Notes: generated from the letters alone by a model not told the origin. A DNA stretch of 64,000 nucleotides from Vibrio sp. S9_S30 (GCF_014694455.1 NZ_JAAUWT010000009.1:62001-126000); one strand, 5' to 3'; counted from the first letter of the stretch, positions 9,613 through 18,586 are shown. A program made the numbers and translations.

Positions 9613-10581
9613 ATGGATATGAGAACAGAGCGAGTCACCACCCGCTACTCTGTTAGGGAGACGTTTGGCATTGATGTGGATATGGACGTGATGGGATACC
9701 CACATCCCACACAGGATGTGCCTGAAATTGACACGGCGTATCAATTTCATCCTGAGGTGACGTTAGCGATACTTGCGGGCTTTGCTCATAACCGCCGAAC
9801 ATTGATTCAAGGTCGGCATGGCACAGGGAAGTCGACGCATATCGAGCAGGTTGCCGCACGATTGAATTGGCCTTGTATGCGAATAAATTTAGATGGGCAC
9901 CTCAGCCGTCTCGATTTCGTTGGTAAAGACGCCATCGTATTGAAAGACGGGAAACAAGTGACGGAGTTCCAAGAAGGGATTTTGCCTTGGGCGGTACAAA
10001 AGCCCATGGCACTAATACTGGATGAATACGACACAGGGCGACCAGACATAATGTTTGTTATTCAGCGGCTGCTTGAAAAAGAGGGCAAGCTTGCTTTGAT
10101 GGAGCAAAACCGCGTGATTGTCCCTCATCCGCAATTTCGGTTGTTTGCGACGGCGAACACCGTTGGGCTTGGAAACGTCAACGGTTTGTACCACGGCACC
10201 CAAGTGTTAAATCATGCGCAGCTCGATAGGTGGAATTTGACGGCGACGCTCAATTATTTGCCTGCCGAACAAGAAGCGCAGATTGTGTTGGCGCGGGTTC
10301 CCGAAAAAAACACACCTCAAGGCATGGCATTGGTGAACCAAATGGTGAAGCTCGCTAACCTCACTCGGCAAGGTTTCGATACGGGGGATCTTTCTTGTCT
10401 TATGTCGCCGCGTACGGTGATGACTTGGGCGGAGAATTATGAAATTTTTAAGGATTGTGAGTTGGCGTTCAAATTGACGTTTTTCAATAAGTGTGAGGAA
10501 TCGGAACAAGCCCTTTTGGAAGAATACTATCAGCGCTGTTTTAATCGAGAACTGCATGAGCGTGTGAGCAGCGATGAGTGA
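9583..10581 (+). CDS. cobS: CobS-like AAA+ ATPase (orphan, no CobN)
   Basis: A 332-residue AAA+ ATPase closely matching cobaltochelatase CobS: VRETFGIDVDM near the N-terminus, Walker A GRHGTGKS (residues 77-84), HLSRLDFVGKDAI, Walker B ALILDEYD, and the sensor region FATANTVGLGN. In the aerobic B12 route CobS works with CobT and the chelatase CobN to insert cobalt, but no cobN is seen here and the neighbour is xsc. It overlaps the CobT-like gene by 8 bases. AAGGATTGTGTG before ATG 9583 sets the start. The true role may be as a motor for activating a metal or cofactor enzyme of the sulfonate pathway; this is inference. Confidence 0.8.
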   Translation: MNTSVMNTSAMDMRTERVTTRYSVRETFGIDVDMDVMGYPHPTQDVPEIDTAYQFHPEVTLAILAGFAHNRRTLIQGRHGTGKSTHIEQVAARLNWPCMRINLDGHLSRLDFVGKDAIVLKDGKQVTEFQEGILPWAVQKPMALILDEYDTGRPDIMFVIQRLLEKEGKLALMEQNRVIVPHPQFRLFATANTVGLGNVNGLYHGTQVLNHAQLDRWNLTATLNYLPAEQEAQIVLARVPEKNTPQGMALVNQMVKLANLTRQGFDTGDLSCLMSPRTVMTWAENYEIFKDCELAFKLTFFNKCEESEQALLEEYYQRCFNRELHERVSSDE

Positions 10582-12319
10582 GAAACAACGCAATCAACAA
10601 AGTCGAGAGCATTTTCTGGCGACGTTGCGCTCGCTTTCAGGGTATTCCGATATTGAACTGAAAGGGGATCGTTTGTTTCAACGTTCGCAGCCGTTGGTAA
10701 CGCTTGCTCCTCACTTGCAACTGAGGGATGTTGGAAATGTTATTCATCTTGAGCAAACCCCCGCTTTGGAAGGTGAAAGAGTCATTCAAAGAGGATCCGT
10801 CGACGGATGGGTTGCGCATCTCACTAACACCCATCAAGTTGATTTTTTAGCAAGCCGGCCAACACACCAAGTGGCTCGTTGGGTATTTGATGCGCTAGAA
10901 CAGTTTCGAGTGGAATCGTTGATTTCAAAAGAGTTTGAAGGGATGCGCGTCAACATAGAAACGCACTTTGAGCGTTGGTCTCGGCAATATGAAAGGGCAG
11001 GGCTGCTGGAAAGCCAAGTGGGCATATTGCTGTTTACGGTATTGCAAATGACGCGATCACGGGTTCAATCCTTACCTATCCCTGAGATCATTGAAGAACA
11101 GATAGAGTCTACAAGAATGGCGTTAGCGCCTCTTATCGGAACCCCGCTTTCCAAACTAAAAAGATCAGCAAATAGCCAGCTTGAATACGCTAAGTTTGCG
11201 AACGATATTGCGCAAGTGATTGCGAATTTAGTAGACAGCACACTAGAGGATGAGGATGCCAATCAACCGCCTACTCGCAACCGAATAGCCTTTGATTTGC
11301 TGGTGGACAATGAGGGTGAGATTGAGTGTGAATTGCCTGTAGCCCAAACAGGGGAGAGCACTTCTTTTGAAGGGCGATTTTCTGGGTATCAGGTTTTTAC
11401 TGCGGACTATGATGAAGAACGTTTTGCAGCTTCGTTGGTCAGGGAGGCGTTACTTGCCGAGTTTCGGGAAGACCTTGATAAACAGTGGATGCAGTCGGGT
11501 ATGTCCATTCGTAAAGTTGCGCAGAGAATGAAGGAACGGTTTTCCATTCCATGCGAACCCCAGTACCAGTTTGGTGAAGAATCGGGTTTGATTGACGGGC
11601 GCAGGCTTAGTCAGATCGTGACGAGCCATAACGAGAAGCGTGTATTTTATACTCGCCCCCACATGCTGAAGCCAGATATGCAATTGACGATTCTTATTGA
11701 TTGTTCTGGCTCGATGCGCAATTCAATTCGGTCTGTCGCACTGATGGTTGATGTTCTGGTTAGGGCGGCGCAATTAGCCGGATTGAAAACGGAGGTGTTG
11801 GGGTTTACCACGCGTTCATGGAATGGGGGGCGAGCGCAGCAAGATTGGTTAAAGGCGAGAAAGCCAAAGTTACCCGGGCGGCTCAATGAACTGAGACACC
11901 TCATTTTTAAAAGCGCTTCAGACAATTGGGTGAAATCGAAACGACAGATAGCCGCCATGATGAAGCACGATTTGTTTAAAGAAGGGATTGATGGCGAGGG
12001 CATACTCTGGGCTCAGAAAAGATTGTCGAACAGCGAATGTCAGAAGAAGGCGCTATTGGTGATATCCGATGGCTGCCCTATGGATACCGCAACTCAATTG
12101 GCGAACGATGAGGCTTATCTTGCGCGCCATCTTTCACACGCTATTGCGCAATGCGAACAAGAGGGAACGTTAGTCACTGGAATGGGGATAGGGCTGGATT
12201 TGAGCGCATTTTACACTCACCACTTAGCCGTTGATTTGGTATCGGATACCAACACCCAAACACTGTTCAATGTGATCGACAAAATAGCCTGTCGTTTGGG
12301 CTTTTCATCTTTTACGTGA
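10574..12319 (+). CDS. cobT: CobT-like von Willebrand A-domain protein
   Basis: A 581-residue protein in the CobT layout: a long helical N-terminal part (FDALEQFRVESL, EAxLAEFREDL), then a C-terminal VWA domain with the metal-ion-adhesion motif DCSGS (about residues 375-379) and further conserved VISDGCPMD. The acidic linker is much weaker than in classical CobT. Its start overlaps the end of the CobS-like gene, so the two are translated together and should form the usual AAA+/VWA complex. No CobN large chelatase gene is in the window, so cobalt insertion is not supported by context. Confidence 0.78.
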   Translation: MSEKQRNQQSREHFLATLRSLSGYSDIELKGDRLFQRSQPLVTLAPHLQLRDVGNVIHLEQTPALEGERVIQRGSVDGWVAHLTNTHQVDFLASRPTHQVARWVFDALEQFRVESLISKEFEGMRVNIETHFERWSRQYERAGLLESQVGILLFTVLQMTRSRVQSLPIPEIIEEQIESTRMALAPLIGTPLSKLKRSANSQLEYAKFANDIAQVIANLVDSTLEDEDANQPPTRNRIAFDLLVDNEGEIECELPVAQTGESTSFEGRFSGYQVFTADYDEERFAASLVREALLAEFREDLDKQWMQSGMSIRKVAQRMKERFSIPCEPQYQFGEESGLIDGRRLSQIVTSHNEKRVFYTRPHMLKPDMQLTILIDCSGSMRNSIRSVALMVDVLVRAAQLAGLKTEVLGFTTRSWNGGRAQQDWLKARKPKLPGRLNELRHLIFKSASDNWVKSKRQIAAMMKHDLFKEGIDGEGILWAQKRLSNSECQKKALLVISDGCPMDTATQLANDEAYLARHLSHAIAQCEQEGTLVTGMGIGLDLSAFYTHHLAVDLVSDTNTQTLFNVIDKIACRLGFSSFT

Positions 12320-12327
12320 GGCTAGGG

Positions 12328-12552
12328 TTAGTCGAACTCCTTGGTTAGTTCAAGACTGGTCTCGTACAAGTTTGCTTTCTCGGTGTTTAAAATAGCATTG
12401 ATGGTCTCCAAGGTTCGGCGAACGGCTGTTTCAATAGAGTGTCCTGACAGTACTTCTATCGCACACTTTGACATAAAGTAATCACCTGCCCCAAGTGTGT
12501 TCCCATCGAAATGTTTGTAGATTGCGTCAAATCGTTGCTTATTTTGTAGTGT
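12328..12552 (-). pseudogene. C-terminal remnant of a PfkB/pyridoxal-kinase-like gene
   Basis: One minus-strand frame is open from a stop at 12553-12555 to TAA at 12328-12330 (74 codons) and reads FDGNTLGAGDYFMSK, with the D/N-x-x-G-A-G-D motif that carries the catalytic aspartate of PfkB-type kinases, then a C-terminal helix pair resembling pyridoxal kinases. The N-terminal three quarters are missing and no start or ribosome site is present, so this is a gene fragment. Confidence 0.6.
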
Positions 12553-12653
12553 TTATCTTTTTAAAGTGTTTACCTCTCATGAAGACTTAATCCTGCATAA
12601 CATCGGAAAATTTTGTAGACTGACCTCACAATTCAACTTCTTAAGGAGAAGAA

Positions 12654-13304
12654 ATGAAACTGTTTGTATTTGAACATTGCCCGTACTGCATTAAAGCGAT
12701 GATGGTTGCAGGCTTGAAAGGCCTTGACGTTGAAGAAGTGTTTTTACAAAACGACGACGTTGATGCCCGTATTGAAAAAGTAGGCGCGAACATGGTGCCC
12801 ATTCTCCAAAAGCCTGATGGCAGTTACATGGCAGAAAGCTTGGATATCGCGAAATATTTGGATGCGTCAGATGGTGCTCCCGTTATTACTGAAGGCAAGC
12901 TTGGTGACAAAATTAGTGAGATATTAGCGCAATCGTTTGAGTTTAGTGGTCCTTTACTTTACCCGCGTTGGTTGATGATTGAACTACCAGAGTACGGCAG
13001 TGAAGCCGCCAATGCATGGTTTACCAAAAACAAATCCGCCATGATAGGGATGAGTTTTGAAGAGGCTTTCTCCAAAACAAACGAATACTTAACGCAAATG
13101 AATGCGTTGCTTGAAAAGCTGGATTGGCTGACGTTGCCTTCAGAGCGAGCCAATACAATTAGCTACGATGATGTGAACTTGTATCCCCATCTACGTAACT
13201 TAACGGTCGTGAAAGGCATCCGGTTCCCTGAGCGTGTTCGACAATACATCGATGAAGTGACGGCGCTCACTAAAATCCGTTTGTTCGACTCGGTTGCGGT
13301 GTAG
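12654..13304 (+). CDS. grxB: Glutaredoxin 2
   Basis: A 216-residue protein of GrxB length, with the CPYC dithiol at residues 9-12, cis-proline region NMVPIL and ESLDIAKYLD of the thioredoxin-like domain, followed by an all-helical GST-like C-terminal half. It reduces disulfides in the cytoplasm with glutathione. The start has AAGGAGAAGAA directly upstream, and a strong terminator hairpin follows, so the gene is probably monocistronic. Confidence 0.92.
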   Translation: MKLFVFEHCPYCIKAMMVAGLKGLDVEEVFLQNDDVDARIEKVGANMVPILQKPDGSYMAESLDIAKYLDASDGAPVITEGKLGDKISEILAQSFEFSGPLLYPRWLMIELPEYGSEAANAWFTKNKSAMIGMSFEEAFSKTNEYLTQMNALLEKLDWLTLPSERANTISYDDVNLYPHLRNLTVVKGIRFPERVRQYIDEVTALTKIRLFDSVAV

Positions 13305-13332
13305 GGCTCCTTATCCTGCGAGAGCAGAAATG

Positions 13333-13359
13333 AAAAATCCCGATGTGATCGGGATTTTT
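13333..13359 (+). terminator. Rho-independent terminator after grxB
   Basis: AAAAATCCCGAT (13333-13344), loop GTG, ATCGGGATTTTT (13348-13359): a perfect 12-bp stem ending in T. The symmetrical A/T flanks mean it may also stop transcription from the other direction. Confidence 0.9.
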
Positions 13360-13404
13360 CCTATTTTGAAGTGCCGTTCGTTTTAACGGTTAAAGTGTTT
13401 AGCG

Positions 13405-14550
13405 TTATTGGCACCCATTCGACCCGCAAACTATGCTTTCAATGATGTCTGGATTACTAAAATAACCCGTATGAGTTTTATACATATTTGTCACAATGCC
13501 GAACCAAGTACTTGTATTACTCACTTTTACGTTGTGTACAGTCACCCTACCTTCACCTGAATTTGGGTTATTTACTGTTGCATTGCCGTTGCCGTAGTCA
13601 TTCACAGGGTAACTCAGTAAATCACTGGGGTCGGTGTACGCGACGACATTCATTTTCTGAAGATTCTTTTGCTCTTTCTGTTCTCTTCCTACGGATTCGA
13701 GCACTGCAGCCACTAAGCTGTTGGAGCGCAAACCGTCTTGTTCTGTCGCGTTATCTTTATTGTTATCTAAGGGCATGCAATTATTCACTGGGCTCAAGAG
13801 TGGGATTTGATTGGAGGTCATAAAGACCGTCGATGAACGGGCAATGAGCGACTTAGTCGTAGACTGATTTTTGGCGTAGCCAGAGCGCTGATTTGGATGC
13901 GGGGTGCACATCAATACATCTCTAAGCACCTTACTTCCCAAGCTGGATGAAATAAAGAAGATGCGGTTCTTGATGGTGTCGGATTCCGGATTCAAATCTT
14001 GGACTTTCTGCATCGATTTTGCGAGGTACTCACGAATCTTAATGCCTTTCGACCCCGCATAGGTGGTGACATCTGACAGGCACCCAGAGACCAAACTGTC
14101 TTTGAGCTTTTTATTCAAAAAGGCCGCTTTACCTTGAATCTCCAGCTCCTCAGAATGTCGGATCCGATTCCATTCAGAGTAATGATACGCGTAAAATTTC
14201 AATTCAGATTGATCATCGCTTACTTTGTATTCTCTTAGGTAAGGAAAGCCTTGGGATGTCCCGTCATCGGGAAAGTAGTAGCCCAAGTCATTTTGTACGA
14301 TAGGGCCATTGTATCCCGCCTTTTTTACCATGCTTTCAATAGGCTCTTTAGCCCAATTCGATGATTTATCACACATGCCATGAACCATAACCACAATGGT
14401 TCGATAAGTCATGGTTCGATAAGTCATGGTTTGAGCTCCGTTTGTGCTTAACCCTTCAAAGGTTGTTGTTTCGCTCATTTCAGGAGGAGAATAGGGAGAG
14501 GCACAAGCGGTTAGTACTAAGCAGATGGCGAGTAAAAAATAACGTTTCAT
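13405..14550 (-). CDS. Lipoprotein with alpha/beta-hydrolase-like motifs, function unknown
   Basis: A 381-residue protein with a lipoprotein signal (lipobox LTAC, Cys16). After a variable linker come VVMVHGMCD (HG oxyanion motif of alpha/beta hydrolases) and, near residue 200, FISSSLGSKVL, which looks like a nucleophile elbow with the first glycine replaced by serine. A catalytic His cannot be placed confidently. AAGGAGATCAAA precedes the start. It lies 18 bases after a second lipoprotein gene, probably in one operon, so the pair may act together in the envelope. A 15-bp duplication adds MTYRTMTYRT in the linker. Lipase, esterase or a non-catalytic relative are possible. Confidence 0.6.
   Translation of the reverse strand: MKRYFLLAICLVLTACASPYSPPEMSETTTFEGLSTNGAQTMTYRTMTYRTIVVMVHGMCDKSSNWAKEPIESMVKKAGYNGPIVQNDLGYYFPDDGTSQGFPYLREYKVSDDQSELKFYAYHYSEWNRIRHSEELEIQGKAAFLNKKLKDSLVSGCLSDVTTYAGSKGIKIREYLAKSMQKVQDLNPESDTIKNRIFFISSSLGSKVLRDVLMCTPHPNQRSGYAKNQSTTKSLIARSSTVFMTSNQIPLLSPVNNCMPLDNNKDNATEQDGLRSNSLVAAVLESVGREQKEQKNLQKMNVVAYTDPSDLLSYPVNDYGNGNATVNNPNSGEGRVTVHNVKVSNTSTWFGIVTNMYKTHTGYFSNPDIIESIVCGSNGCQ
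14396..14430. repeat. 15-bp tandem duplication inside the lipoprotein gene
   Basis: Two perfect units (14396-14410, 14411-14425) plus five further matching bases. It keeps the frame and duplicates M-T-Y-R-T in the linker just before the hydrolase-like motif. Confidence 0.9.
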
Positions 14551-14568
14551 TTTGATCTCCTTAATATT

Positions 14569-15465
14569 TTATTCGTTTACATTAAGTCTCTCTTTCAGTT
14601 TTTCGGATAACTTTTCTTTGCTGTCATCCTTTTTATTTTCAAGCGCTTCAGCCAGCTTTTTTAACGCTTTTGCTGAGATGGACCTTTCTACTACGGTTAG
14701 GGTTAAGGTGATTTTATGGACTTGAGGAAACTTTCTATCTTGGTCTTTAGGGGGTCTAAGACCCGATAACTTGCCGAAAGAAGTTCGTCTATTAGGAATC
14801 GTTGTAGGGATGTCCAATGTTGCAATCTCACCGTCAAAAATCGTATTGACAGCGATAGATTCCTTATTGCGTGTATATGTTACCCAGTTCAAATTCAGTG
14901 TTGCTGCCCCTTTAAAGGCTTTTTTAGGGTTCTTATTCTGAACGAGGTGATGCCACTGATAGGGACGCGAGCTGAATATTTCGCCAGCTAAAGCATGGCT
15001 ATTCACCGATGCGTTATAGAAGATCGGAGAGGTTGTGAGCGTGAGAGGCAGTATCAATTTAGGGGCGGTCTTAGCAGAACTTAACTGGATGGACATTGGG
15101 AAAGCAAGTTCATCAGTATTACCTGTTTGCTGTGCTGATTGACGCGAGCCTCTTTGTTCTTTCAAGTCACATTGAACAAGAAATTCCCCCGTATAAACCT
15201 GAACTTTTTTCTTCAGTTCTTTCTCCACTTGCTTATCGACAGCATCGACGAAAAAGCTGGCAGCTTGATCTATCAAGAAAGTGGTTACTAGCGACTCGGG
15301 GACAAACTTGTTGTCCTGCTCTTGGCAGAAAGAAGGTAGGGCGGGATCATGGTTAGTGGTGGCGGTAAACGCCATATCCACGTTTTTAGCTTCAATCAAT
15401 GCGGTACTGGTACAGCCAACACCCAGTATCGCACATGATGCGATAAGTGTTTGGTATAGATTCAT
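14569..15465 (-). CDS. Predicted lipoprotein, unknown family
   Basis: A 298-residue protein I do not recognise. The N-terminus is a hydrophobic signal ending LGVGC (Cys18), a plausible though imperfect lipobox. It contains an amphipathic, lysine-rich segment near residue 80 (VDKQVEKELKKKV), a central beta-rich portion, and a highly charged helical C-terminus (KKLAEALENKKDD...). It is immediately upstream of the hydrolase-like lipoprotein gene with an 18-base gap, so the two probably form an operon. Confidence 0.6.
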   Translation of the reverse strand: MNLYQTLIASCAILGVGCTSTALIEAKNVDMAFTATTNHDPALPSFCQEQDNKFVPESLVTTFLIDQAASFFVDAVDKQVEKELKKKVQVYTGEFLVQCDLKEQRGSRQSAQQTGNTDELAFPMSIQLSSAKTAPKLILPLTLTTSPIFYNASVNSHALAGEIFSSRPYQWHHLVQNKNPKKAFKGAATLNLNWVTYTRNKESIAVNTIFDGEIATLDIPTTIPNRRTSFGKLSGLRPPKDQDRKFPQVHKITLTLTVVERSISAKALKKLAEALENKKDDSKEKLSEKLKERLNVNE

Positions 15466-15722
15466 TGACGTTCACCTTGTTAGACTGATTAAACATTATG
15501 CATAGGCATATATTTAATAAGGAGATTAGTGTCGGATTTTTGTAAATTTAATGTGTTTTATGGTTACCTGTTTTGAAAAGGGGGGGAAGAAGGCGCTACG
15601 GCATAGCATTTGATACAAAGAGAGGGGATTGAATCACATGATACGGGCGGCAGTATCAATGTGTTCAACAGGTGTGTTCTGAATGGCGAACTTAGGTTTG
15701 TCAGTATGTCGCGGCTGACAAA

Positions 15723-15932
15723 TTAAAAATAGACGAGAAAATCACCGATGATTTGATTACTTGTGTTGGCAATGGTGCCTCTACTGGTGTGCTCGTCGTA
15801 CGAAAATTGCAGATTTAAATCCGATACGTTGCCTTTGGTGAGTACATTGCGCAGCAAGATATCGCTATTGATTTGGTGGGTCGTGACTCCCCACTGAAGG
15901 TTACTTTTAAATATATTGAATTCTATTCTCAT
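15723..15932 (-). CDS. Small hypothetical protein (69 aa)
   Basis: A 69-residue ORF beginning MRIEFNIFKSNLQWG, preceded by GAGGAAATAA, a good ribosome site. It is rich in polar residues (Asn, Ser, Thr), has no membrane segment and ends in a short hydrophobic tail (GDFLVYF). Its start codon overlaps the stop of the 29-codon ORF upstream (ATGA), which supports real translation. Family unknown. Confidence 0.45.
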   Translation of the reverse strand: MRIEFNIFKSNLQWGVTTHQINSDILLRNVLTKGNVSDLNLQFSYDEHTSRGTIANTSNQIIGDFLVYF

Positions 15933-16018
15933 TTATTTCCTCTTCGAGCGTTGGATTTTTCAGTTTTGTTTCGGCATTTCTGAAACCAGAAACGGTGTCG
16001 ACCAATCGATTTAGACAT
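15929..16018 (-). CDS. Very small basic ORF (29 aa), translationally coupled to the next ORF
   Basis: ATG 16016-16018 has AAAAGGAAAAACC just upstream, and the ORF ends TGA at 15929-15931, overlapping the start of the 69-residue ORF. The peptide starts MSKSIGRHRFW and is strongly basic (many Arg, Lys, few acidic). It could be a real small protein or a coupling leader. Nothing in it identifies a family. Confidence 0.35.
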   Translation of the reverse strand: MSKSIGRHRFWFQKCRNKTEKSNARRGNK

Positions 16019-16304
16019 GGTTTTTCCTTTTTATATGGACTCAGTTCAATTGACCCTAAGGGCTTTTGACCTTTCGTTGTTAAATTCTGTTTGATATTTA
16101 AGCGTATGCAAATACATATCAAATATCTTCATTAAAGTATGCGAATGTTACACTTCGATGTATTAAGACTATGAGTTTCTAAAATAGTTCTATGACACGA
16201 GCATCATAATGATGGAGGTGTGAAAACACAGCAATAGATTGAAGTAATAACAAAGAAGATTGTATAGCTGAAGCGGTGGTGCGAGGTAGAGCCGGAAGGG
16301 CAAA

Positions 16305-16330
16305 ACGAGCAAGCCACTAAGCTTGCTCGT
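16305..16330 (-). terminator. Terminator hairpin after the cold-shock gene
   Basis: ACGAGCAAGC (16305-16314), loop CACTAA, GCTTGCTCGT (16321-16330) form a perfect 10-bp stem. On the minus strand it is followed by TTTTG, as expected for the end of the csp transcript. Confidence 0.8.
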
Positions 16331-16341
16331 AAAAGCATAAC

Positions 16342-16554
16342 TTACGCAGGAATTACGTTAGCAGCTTGAAGACCTTTTTGACCTTGCTCTACTTCAAAAG
16401 TCACTTTCTGACCTTCATTAAGAGTTTTGAAACCTTCAGAAGCGATAGCACGGAAGTGAACGAATACGTCAGCACCGCCGTTATCTTGAGAAATGAAACC
16501 GAAACCTTTCTCTTCGTTAAACCACTTTACAGAACCAGTTACTTTGTTAGACAT
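16342..16554 (-). CDS. Cold-shock-domain protein (CspA family)
   Basis: A 70-residue OB-fold RNA-binding protein with RNP1 KGFGFI and RNP2 VFVHF, full family length, ending AANVIPA. It binds single-stranded nucleic acid and acts as an RNA chaperone. AAGGGG lies nine bases before the ATG. Its own terminator follows, so it is a single-gene unit. Which paralogue (CspA, CspC, CspD...) cannot be told from one sequence. Confidence 0.93.
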   Translation of the reverse strand: MSNKVTGSVKWFNEEKGFGFISQDNGGADVFVHFRAIASEGFKTLNEGQKVTFEVEQGQKGLQAANVIPA

Positions 16555-16936
16555 GGAATGCCCCTTAAATATATTGAATTAAATAGGTTCGCTATACGCG
16601 AATGCACTGAAAGCTGGAATTATTTAATTTGACGATGAAGCTAAGGGTGTAGTAACAGAGGGTTCAACAGTTACGAAGGAATTCTGAAGACTTGCTTTGA
16701 CTTAATGTTTTTTTAAATAACTCTATGTGACAGAGCGCACGTAATATTACATCAGAGAGTCGTGTTGTAAAGGTTTATTTTCAATATATGGCTTTTATCT
16801 TTGGGAACAGAGGCAACTTCGCATAAAAAGGATACTTTTTGTGCATATAGCTGCATATTGATGAGAGTGCAGATGTGCTTGTTGTGAATATTTCCCTTTC
16901 GCCTCCAAGTCTTTCGTTTGTCGCATGGCATAAAAC
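16555..16936 (-). promoter_or_regulatory. Upstream region of the cold-shock gene
   Basis: About 380 bases without a gene separate the csp start from the creD terminator. Csp genes usually have long structured leaders that control translation at low temperature, and this gap has room for one. I cannot point to a specific cold-box, so only the location is offered. Confidence 0.35.
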
Positions 16937-16962
16937 ACGAGAGCCGCTAATGCGGATCTCGT
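16937..16962 (-). terminator. Terminator after the creD remnant
   Basis: ACGAGA-CCGC with GCGG-TCTCGT around the loop TAAT (16937-16962), with one G/A mismatch in the stem. On the minus strand the hairpin is followed by GTTTTA. It lies 16 bases after the ancestral creD stop. Confidence 0.75.
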
Positions 16963-16977
16963 TTGGGTTGAATCGGA

Positions 16978-17803
16978 TTACTGTTTACTGTCTTCTAAAT
17001 CAGCACCATGATCGGATTGAGGCTCTGCATTTGCGGCTTTTGCACTCCGTTCATACCAATTGACGTTTCGAGTCATCACCATAACCAAGCTTAAGACGAC
17101 AAAACCAAGCTTAAGACGACAAAGCACAATAGTGTTCCCATTAGTAGGGCATAGCTTTCGGCTTGCAGCAAGCCAAACAACAATCCGTACAGAATGAGTA
17201 AACTGATTCCAAAGATGCTGCCATGCTTACGGTTATTCAGCATACCGCCCACGTACACACTTAATAAGGCAGTGGAGGCAATGGCAGACACTAAGTATGC
17301 CCAGTTGAAGCCTGTGTGCTCACTAAGGTAAATCAGCAACAAATAAACAGTGCCAGAGCAAGACCCACAAAACCGTACTGGATAGGGTGAATAGGGCGTG
17401 CTTGGAACAGTTCTAACAAGAAGAAGCTTGCGAATATCAGGGTAATGACCAGCAGAGAATAGTTTACGGCGCGATGTGATTTAAGGTAATGGTCGACAGG
17501 ATCAATCAACTCCACACCCATTTGCCTGCCGTTAAGTTCGTAACATTCGGTGTTGTCTGACATGCATTTATCAAACAGTTGGGTAATGTTGGTTGAAAAG
17601 TTGTTGGTTGCCCATTGAGCACTGAAGCCAGTTTCTTGGATATCGGAAGAAATAGGCAAATAATCGCCAATAAAACTCGGGTGAGGCCAGCTAGAAGAAA
17701 GATTAACACTGGTATTGTTGCCAATCGGGGTGATTTGTAGATTACCCATACCTTGTAGCAAGAAGTTCAAATCAAATGTTAGAGGTATGTGTGTTAGCAG
17801 CCG
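16978..17803 (-). pseudogene. creD: Broken creD (inner membrane protein CreD), C-terminal half only
   Basis: Three pieces of CreD follow each other on the minus strand. The first (to 17333) holds GMGNLQITPIG and ARPIHPIQYGFVGLALALF, the signature of the CreD membrane region. A frame change near 17340 leads to LSEHTGFNWAYLVS. A 20-bp duplication (17083-17122) shifts the frame again and creates an early stop at 17091; without it the frame continues VMVMTRNVNWYERSA to TAA at 16978. A stop near 17804 removes the N-terminal half of this usually about 450-residue protein. It lies just downstream of the TauE-type exporter gene. Confidence 0.85.
17083..17122. repeat. 20-bp tandem duplication that breaks creD
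   Basis: Two perfect 20-bp units (17083-17102, 17103-17122). Because 20 is not a multiple of three, it shifts the creD frame. Removing one copy restores a normal CreD C-terminus, which shows the duplication is secondary. Confidence 0.92.
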
Positions 17804-17830
17804 TCACATATCAGTGTTTAATTAGATGAG

Positions 17831-18586
17831 TCACTTGGGGAGCATGTCTATAAAGAACGGTACCATCAAGCGCATCGCGATCAAAAACAACACAATCGAT
17901 ATCCCTTTTCTCAAGGTATTTTGGGGGATATTCGTTGGGTATTTCTGCGTTAAGTAGGTCACAACTATCACTAAGGGAATCGCTGCGGCTGAAATGGTTA
18001 GAATTTCAGGGGTGAGCTGGTTTCCCCATGCAAGAAGCACCGTTCGAGAAACCGAACTACAAAGAAAGGTAGAAAGCAACAGCGCACGAATATGCTCCAT
18101 TGCCATAGGTTGGCGATAAAAGTGGTAGACAAGTGAAGGACCACCTAGCCCAAACATTCCGCTACAGAGCCCCGAAGCAAACCCAGTAGCACAGAAACTA
18201 CGAACACTAGAGAGTTCTTTTTTTGCTTTCGCTCGCCAAAATAAACTGATGGCGCTGTACAAGATGATACAACCCAACAAAAACTCCAAGGTACTGATCG
18301 CTTCACCGCTGAGATGGTTCAAGCCCAGTAGACCAATATAGATACCAGGGATAACGCCTAAAATGGTGAATACCCATTTACGCCAAGGGGTTTGTCGACC
18401 AACATCTTTTAAGGCAACTAGACAATTTCCAATGGTGATCAAACTGATGATGGCGGCAACAACAGGCAAACTGTAGAGTTTAAAGGCGCTGGTCAAACCA
18501 ATAATGATAATGGCAATCCCAAAGCCAGCGACAGTTTGGAAATACGTGCCAAGTGCGATAATGGCGAACAATAGGGCGAGTTCCAT
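17831..18586 (-). CDS. tauE: TauE/SafE-family sulfite or organosulfonate exporter
   Basis: A 251-residue membrane protein with about eight helices in two related halves, each beginning with a glycine-rich motif (AGFGIA near residue 21, [12 protein letters not shown] in the second half), as in TauE/SafE. Xsc releases sulfite, which such exporters remove from the cell. The start is 20 bases after the stop of the broken pta; GAGGTAACC lies upstream. The gene looks intact although both neighbours are pseudogenes. The substrate is inferred from family and context; other TauE/SafE members handle other anions. Confidence 0.75.
   Translation of the reverse strand: MELALLFAIIALGTYFQTVAGFGIAIIIIGLTSAFKLYSLPVVAAIISLITIGNCLVALKDVGRQTPWRKWVFTILGVIPGIYIGLLGLNHLSGEAISTLEFLLGCIILYSAISLFWRAKAKKELSSVRSFCATGFASGLCSGMFGLGGPSLVYHFYRQPMAMEHIRALLLSTFLCSSVSRTVLLAWGNQLTPEILTISAAAIPLVIVVTYLTQKYPTNIPQNTLRKGISIVLFLIAMRLMVPFFIDMLPK

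Noticed and set aside
15907-16122. A 71-codon ORF overlapping the micro-ORFs
   Set aside because: No ribosome site at its start, and it runs out of frame over the better supported 29-codon ORF.
16875-17063. A 62-codon plus-strand ORF
   Set aside because: It lies antisense to the creD terminator and creD 3' end, which explain the sequence.
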